Source: a virus
Direction: 5' to 3' (one strand)
Virus record (IMG/VR): IMGVR_UViG_3300005471_000018
Location: 1-57,229 of that record
DNA: 57,229 nt
Position numbers and translations under genes: made by a program. The notes under the pieces are model-generated. The model ran no database searches. It saw nothing but the letters and a program-made list of their open reading frames with translations, and was not told where the DNA came from. Shown here in pieces: positions 53,358-57,229 of this stretch; the stretch's first letter is position 1, and the number at the start of each line of letters is the position of its first letter.

Positions 53358-56024
53358 GTGAGTCAGACCAAAGACATCCTGGGGTCCGCTCTGACGTGGC
53401 AGGAAGCAGGCTGCAGCGTCATCCCCATCCGCTCCGACGGAACCAAACGCCCCTACGTCGAGTGGAAGCCCTACATGACCATGAGGGCAGGCGAACAAGG
53501 CATCAAAGGGTGGTTCCACCCAACCCACCAAGGCAACTTCGGCATCGGCATCGTCTGCGGCCAAATCTCCGGCAACCTGGAAATGCTCGAACTGGAAGGC
53601 CGCGCCTGCACCGGAGACAACATTTCGGCCGTCGCCGAACAATGCTCCCAGCGCCACGTCCACGACATCTGGTTTTCCCTGCTAGAAAACGGATACGCCG
53701 AATGGACCCCGTCCGGCGGCCTGCACCTGCTGTACCGCGTAGAAGATCATCCGGTGCCCGGCAACACCAAGGTCGCCCGGCGCATGGCCACCGACGAAGA
53801 ACTCGCCGCCAACCCCCAAGACAAAATCAAAGTCCTGGCTGAGACACGAGGCGAAGGCGGCTACGTCATCGTCGCCCCCACCGGCGGCGACTGCCACCCC
53901 ACAGGAGACTCCTGGAGCGTCGCAGCCGGGCGCATAGGCCAAATCCCCACCATCACCTGGGAGCAACGCTGCGCCCTTGTGGAGGCCGTCAACGCCGCCC
54001 TGGACCAGATGCCCACCCAGGAGATCACCCAAGTCCGGCCGCATCCCTCCACGCTGCTGCCCGCCCGCAGCGACCGGCCCGGCGACGACTTCAACACGCG
54101 CACCTCGTGGGAGGAAATCCTCTTCCCCCACGGCTGGAGCGTGCACCACCGCACCCTCAAAGAGGTCTACTGGACCCGGCCCGGCAAACCGAAAACAGAA
54201 GGCTGGTCAGCGACCACCGGATACTCTGAGTCCGGCGACCGGCTCTACGTCTGGTCCACCTCCACAGTCTTCGAATCCGAGAAGCCGTACGACAAGTTTT
54301 CTGCCTACACACTGCTGGAGCACAATGGCGACTTCGCCGCCGCCGCAAAATCCCTTGCCGGACAAGGGTTCGGACAACCCAGGGCTGCCGCCGCCGCCTC
54401 GTATGTGGCGGGAACTATCACGCCCCCCGCTGTGGCAGCGAGCGTGGTGCCGGTGCGGGTGCAGACGCCGCCCTCCCCGGCGGTGGCCACGGGACAGCGG
54501 TCCGTCGCGATATCGCAAGCTGCTGTAGCCGCAACAGCAACGCGGCCGGTGGGGATGTATCAGCTGGCGCAGTGGACTGCGGATTGGGGGCAGCCGGTGG
54601 CTTTGCCTGGCGCGTTCGTCTGTGAGGATCCTTCGTATCAGGGGTTCGGGCGGATCTTCGGCGGCGTATTCGAAGACACATTTAAATTCATTCCCGAGAA
54701 GAAGAGGTGGGCCTACTTCAACGGCAGCACCTGGAAAATCGACAACGGCAACCGCGCCGAAATAGGCGCACGAGTCCTATTCGAAATGGCCCAAAACGAA
54801 CTGTGGCAAGCCAAACTAGAAGGCCAAAACCACCCTGAACTAGAAAAATGGCTGAAACGGGTCGCCCAGTCCTCAACCGACAAACTGTTCCACTGGGCCA
54901 AATCAGACCCCCGCGTCATCGCCGAACCCCACCACTTCGACGCCAACCGCCACCTGATCAGCCTAGCCAACGGTGTCATCGACTTAGACGGCCTGCACTT
55001 CCAACCAGGCCACGACCCCAAAGCAATGTTGACTAAGCAAATCAACGTCTCCTACGACAAAGACGCCGACGCTCCACAATGGACACAGTTCCTGCAGCAA
55101 GTCCTACCCGACCCCGAAATCCGTGGCTACGTCCAACGCGCCATCGGCCACACCCTCATAGGCGACGCCGACCGCCGCGCCCTGTTCCTACTCCACGGGC
55201 CGTCAGGCACCGGCAAAAGCCAGTTCGTGCGCATGATGGAGTTGATGTTCGGCGACTTCGCCGAAACCGCGTCAGCTGTCACCTTCAACTCAGCCTCAAA
55301 AACCGCGACGCTGACGAACGATCTTAACGACCTGCGCGGCAAACGTTTCGTCTCCCTCTCCGAACTGGATGAAGGGGAAACGCTCAACGAATCGTTGGTG
55401 AAGCGGCTCACCGGCGGGGACACAGCCAAATCGCGTGGCCTCTATCAGGAAAACGCTTCGTGGCGGGTCCAGTTCGTCATGTGGATGGCGACGAACCACC
55501 TTCCGCGTCTCAACAGCGACGACAACGCGATCTGGCGTCGTGTGAAGCCGGTGGCGTTCAACACCGTCATCGCCGACATCGGCGCGGAAACCGTAAATTT
55601 GGCGGAGAAGATCTTCGCCGAGGAAGCGTCGGGCATCCTTAACTGGATGTTGGAAGGTGTCCGCGCTTATCAGGAACACGGCCTGGACGATCTCACCCAA
55701 ATCTCGGACGCTGTGGCCGCCTACCGTCACAGCGTTGACCCGGTGGCCCAGTTCATCGACGCCGCGACGGAAGAGCATCTGATCGCTGTCGTAGAGGATG
55801 CGCAGATGCCAGTGCGGGTCATGCACGGCGTGTTCTCCGAGTGGTGTAAACGCAACGGCATCGGACGTCCTTTGGGGGAGCGCAGGTTCTCCGCCCGGAT
55901 GGAATCGTTGGGGTTCCGCAAACATCGGATCGCCTCCGGGATGGTGTGGGTGGGTGTGGGCGGCGGGTCGCATGGGCTGCTGGGCACCATCGACCACATG
56001 CTAGCCAGGGTGGGCGCAACATGA
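53358..56024 (+). CDS. Bifunctional primase-polymerase / SF3 (D5-type) helicase
   Basis: An 888-aa replication protein. Residues about 1-250 resemble prim-pol primases (G-C-S-V-I-P-I, K-R-P-Y-V-E-W-K, N-F-G-I-G-I-V-C-G and L-E-M-L-E-L-E). A Pro/Ala linker (about 340-400) leads to a D5_N-like region and an SF3 helicase: Walker A G-P-S-G-T-G-K-S (about 614-621), Walker B-like F-V-S-L-S-E-L-D-E, sensor M-A-T-N-H-L-P-R. A winged-helix C-terminus follows. It should unwind and prime DNA. Confidence 0.87.
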   Translation: MSQTKDILGSALTWQEAGCSVIPIRSDGTKRPYVEWKPYMTMRAGEQGIKGWFHPTHQGNFGIGIVCGQISGNLEMLELEGRACTGDNISAVAEQCSQRHVHDIWFSLLENGYAEWTPSGGLHLLYRVEDHPVPGNTKVARRMATDEELAANPQDKIKVLAETRGEGGYVIVAPTGGDCHPTGDSWSVAAGRIGQIPTITWEQRCALVEAVNAALDQMPTQEITQVRPHPSTLLPARSDRPGDDFNTRTSWEEILFPHGWSVHHRTLKEVYWTRPGKPKTEGWSATTGYSESGDRLYVWSTSTVFESEKPYDKFSAYTLLEHNGDFAAAAKSLAGQGFGQPRAAAAASYVAGTITPPAVAASVVPVRVQTPPSPAVATGQRSVAISQAAVAATATRPVGMYQLAQWTADWGQPVALPGAFVCEDPSYQGFGRIFGGVFEDTFKFIPEKKRWAYFNGSTWKIDNGNRAEIGARVLFEMAQNELWQAKLEGQNHPELEKWLKRVAQSSTDKLFHWAKSDPRVIAEPHHFDANRHLISLANGVIDLDGLHFQPGHDPKAMLTKQINVSYDKDADAPQWTQFLQQVLPDPEIRGYVQRAIGHTLIGDADRRALFLLHGPSGTGKSQFVRMMELMFGDFAETASAVTFNSASKTATLTNDLNDLRGKRFVSLSELDEGETLNESLVKRLTGGDTAKSRGLYQENASWRVQFVMWMATNHLPRLNSDDNAIWRRVKPVAFNTVIADIGAETVNLAEKIFAEEASGILNWMLEGVRAYQEHGLDDLTQISDAVAAYRHSVDPVAQFIDAATEEHLIAVVEDAQMPVRVMHGVFSEWCKRNGIGRPLGERRFSARMESLGFRKHRIASGMVWVGVGGGSHGLLGTIDHMLARVGAT

Positions 56025-56266
56025 GACCCGACGGTGTAGCACCCGCTACGTGGCGGGTGGTGCTGTCGGACTGGTACAACCAAAGCCTGACGGTCACCAT
56101 CACCCTGAAAAGCGGGCAGACGTTCACTGGCAAGGTGAAAGGCCACCCGGCGCATTGGCTGCACGACATGGCCACGCTGGAGACCGGCTACCCAAGCCTG
56201 GGCGAGAGGCACGTCGTCTACAACATCGACCTGAACGAGGTCGCGGCGGTCACTGCTTCCACATAA
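56021..56266 (+). CDS. Small SH3/LSm-like beta-barrel protein
   Basis: An 81-aa protein starting by ATGA overlap with the helicase gene. V-T-I-T-L-K-S-G-Q-T-F-T-G-K-V, then a loop and Y-N-I-D-L-N-E-V-A-A-V, is the strand pattern of Sm/LSm or similar small barrels. RNA or DNA binding is possible; no functional residues can be assigned. Confidence 0.5.
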   Translation: MRPDGVAPATWRVVLSDWYNQSLTVTITLKSGQTFTGKVKGHPAHWLHDMATLETGYPSLGERHVVYNIDLNEVAAVTAST

Positions 56267-56268
56267 AA

Positions 56269-56309
56269 GGACCCCTGCACCATTGCCGCCACAGCAGGTG
56301 CAGGGGTCC
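56269..56309. terminator. Bidirectional terminator between convergent operons
   Basis: A perfect 13-bp stem (56269-56281 with 56297-56309) with a 15-nt loop separates the rightward replication operon from the leftward right-end operon. Confidence 0.75.
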
Positions 56310-56321
56310 CGGTACCCCCGG

Positions 56322-56828
56322 CTAGTCCGCAGGCCCAGCCGGGGGTTGGTGGCCGGGGGCATCAGCCTGCGCGTCACCCTCTAGTTGCGCGCGGCGTGCC
56401 TTCAGCTCGGCCACCACCTTTTGGAGTTGTTCCAGCGGGACGCCGGACATGGCCGCGACTTCTTCTTGGCCGATGGGGTCGTCGAGTTCGGAGTTGGTGG
56501 GCAGCCAGCCTCGGTCGATGGCTTTGTTTGCGGCGGCGGCGAGCTGCCCGATGAGGATGTTGATCAGCAGGGATTTGTGTTGTTCGTCCAGGCCGAACAC
56601 CAGTTCTGCTGCTTCGAGGGCGTGTGCGTGGATGTGGGGGGCGTGTTCGGGGTTTTTGGGGTCGAGCATCTGGGCTGACATGGTCAGGTAGAACAGCCGG
56701 TGGGACACCTGGCGTAGGTATTGCAGGGTTTGGTCGTAGGCGGCCAGCAGGGCTGGGTCTATGTCGCCTAGGACGCGCAGCGGTGGTGGCGCGTCGATGC
56801 CGGACAGGTCGTCAGGGATGTCGGTCAT
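56322..56828 (-). CDS. Helical protein of the right-end operon
   Basis: A 168-aa protein, almost entirely helical, with a Pro-rich N-terminus and a polar C-terminal tail. ATG 56828 overlaps the zinc-ribbon stop (ATGA). Function unknown. Confidence 0.68.
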   Translation of the reverse strand: MTDIPDDLSGIDAPPPLRVLGDIDPALLAAYDQTLQYLRQVSHRLFYLTMSAQMLDPKNPEHAPHIHAHALEAAELVFGLDEQHKSLLINILIGQLAAAANKAIDRGWLPTNSELDDPIGQEEVAAMSGVPLEQLQKVVAELKARRAQLEGDAQADAPGHQPPAGPAD

Positions 56829-56962
56829 GAGGGTTCCCCTTCGCAGTCGTGGTCGTCTGTGCAGCCGCCGCAGTAGAGGTAGCCGCATTCTGGGCATTCT
56901 TCCACTTCGTCGCCGGGGTAGTCGGTGGCGCAGTTTTCGCACATTTGCATGTCTTCGTCCAT
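56825..56962 (-). CDS. Small zinc-ribbon protein
   Basis: A 45-aa acidic protein with C-E-N-C and C-P-E-C-G-Y-L-Y-C-G-G-C, plus a C-terminal H-D-C, giving enough ligands for one or two zinc ions. A GAGGAGA box lies upstream. Likely a small regulatory or adaptor protein. Confidence 0.62.
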   Translation of the reverse strand: MDEDMQMCENCATDYPGDEVEECPECGYLYCGGCTDDHDCEGEPS

Positions 56963-57001
56963 TTGCGTCTGTCTCCTCGATCCGGGTTGAGTGTAGTCGG
57001 C

Positions 57002-57106
57002 TCAACGTTTGGTGATCAGGTGCATGACCGCGGCCATCAAGATCAGGATGATCATGACGCAGAACGGCAGGGCTGCCGCCGCAAGCATGGTTGTGTTATC
57101 GTCCAT
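57002..57106 (-). CDS. 34-aa membrane peptide with near-leaderless start
   Basis: A 34-aa peptide with one Met/Leu/Ile-rich transmembrane helix. Its ATG is the eighth base after the -10 box of the right terminal promoter, so the mRNA is predicted to carry a leader of one base or none. It opens the right-end operon. Confidence 0.6.
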   Translation of the reverse strand: MDDNTTMLAAAALPFCVMIILILMAAVMHLITKR

Positions 57107-57109
57107 CGC

Positions 57110-57229
57110 CCCGATTCTACCTTCCTCTACCTTCCTGTGTCTAGCCGCCAACCCGGGAGGCGCAGACTCTCGCCTGGACATCGAGGGATGCCGTTACGAA
57201 ACATGCTCTGAGCTGGTTTCTACATCGCC
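57110..57229. repeat. Right terminal inverted repeat (120 bp)
   Basis: Exact reverse complement of 1-120. The repeat ends just inside the shared promoter, before the predicted transcription start. Confidence 0.97.
57114..57143 (-). promoter_or_regulatory. Inward promoter in the right inverted repeat
   Basis: Mirror copy of the left-end promoter: TAGACA (57143-57138), 18 nt, TAGAAT (57119-57114), firing leftwards into the right-end operon. Confidence 0.65.

Overview
The window looks like one complete genome of a tailed, siphovirus-type phage of an actinobacterium. The two ends are a perfect 120-bp inverted repeat of each other (1-120 against 57110-57229). Evidence for an actinobacterial host: high GC content, GTG and TTG starts in many genes, a DUF397 protein, and head and tail proteins of actinophage type (a cysteine-rich head-tail adaptor, the major tail protein family, a capsid protease with an internally duplicated N-terminus). 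No integrase, DNA polymerase, terminal protein or protelomerase was recognised, so lifestyle and end replication are open.

Layout. (1) 1-7500, plus strand: a tightly overlapping early operon driven from the left inverted repeat. It holds three paralogous YCCLGV-type proteins, a beta-helix protein, a double-HTH regulator, a ParB-like protein, RusA and a small HTH protein. (2) 7504-8417, minus: a lysis/membrane group with an r1t-type holin. (3) 8534-10352, plus: a short operon that starts with a leaderless GTG and includes a SLOG protein and an XRE regulator. (4) 10147-34196, minus: lysin, tail fibre and minor tail genes, tape measure, tail chaperones, connectors, major tail protein, major capsid protein, protease, MuF protein, portal and terminase. 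A leaderless three-gene plus-strand cassette (27418-27913) sits beside the capsid gene. (5) 34464-47836, plus: a DUF7873 gene, then 32 tRNA genes covering every amino acid except Met. Interspersed among them are an RNA ligase, a metallophosphoesterase, a vWA protein, an antisense HNH endonuclease, DUF397, an SPFH lipoprotein and many small proteins. At the head of this array are two tRNA-like elements in which the T-arm precedes the D-arm (35261-35353 and 35403-35513). They resemble YrlA-type bacterial Y RNAs more than functional tRNAs. (6) 48044-48618, plus: a HicA-like toxin and a cysteine-rich protein. (7) 48593-50270, minus: three MGGRGG paralogues and a DUF4417 protein. (8) 50489-56266, plus: the replication operon (PD-(D/E)XK nuclease, SSB-like protein, 888-aa prim-pol/SF3 helicase, small beta-barrel protein). 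(9) 56322-57106, minus: three small genes driven from the right inverted repeat.

How it works together. Both ends carry the same inward-firing sigma70-like promoter. Its -10 box and the spacing to the start codon are shared with two internal promoters that give leaderless mRNAs. Replication probably combines the phage primase-helicase, nuclease, SSB-like protein and RusA with a host polymerase. The tRNA array, RNA ligase and phosphoesterase suggest that the phage supplies, and perhaps repairs, its own tRNA pool, with Y-RNA-like elements as a possible additional layer. All functional calls come from reading sequence and motifs; nothing was searched or computed.
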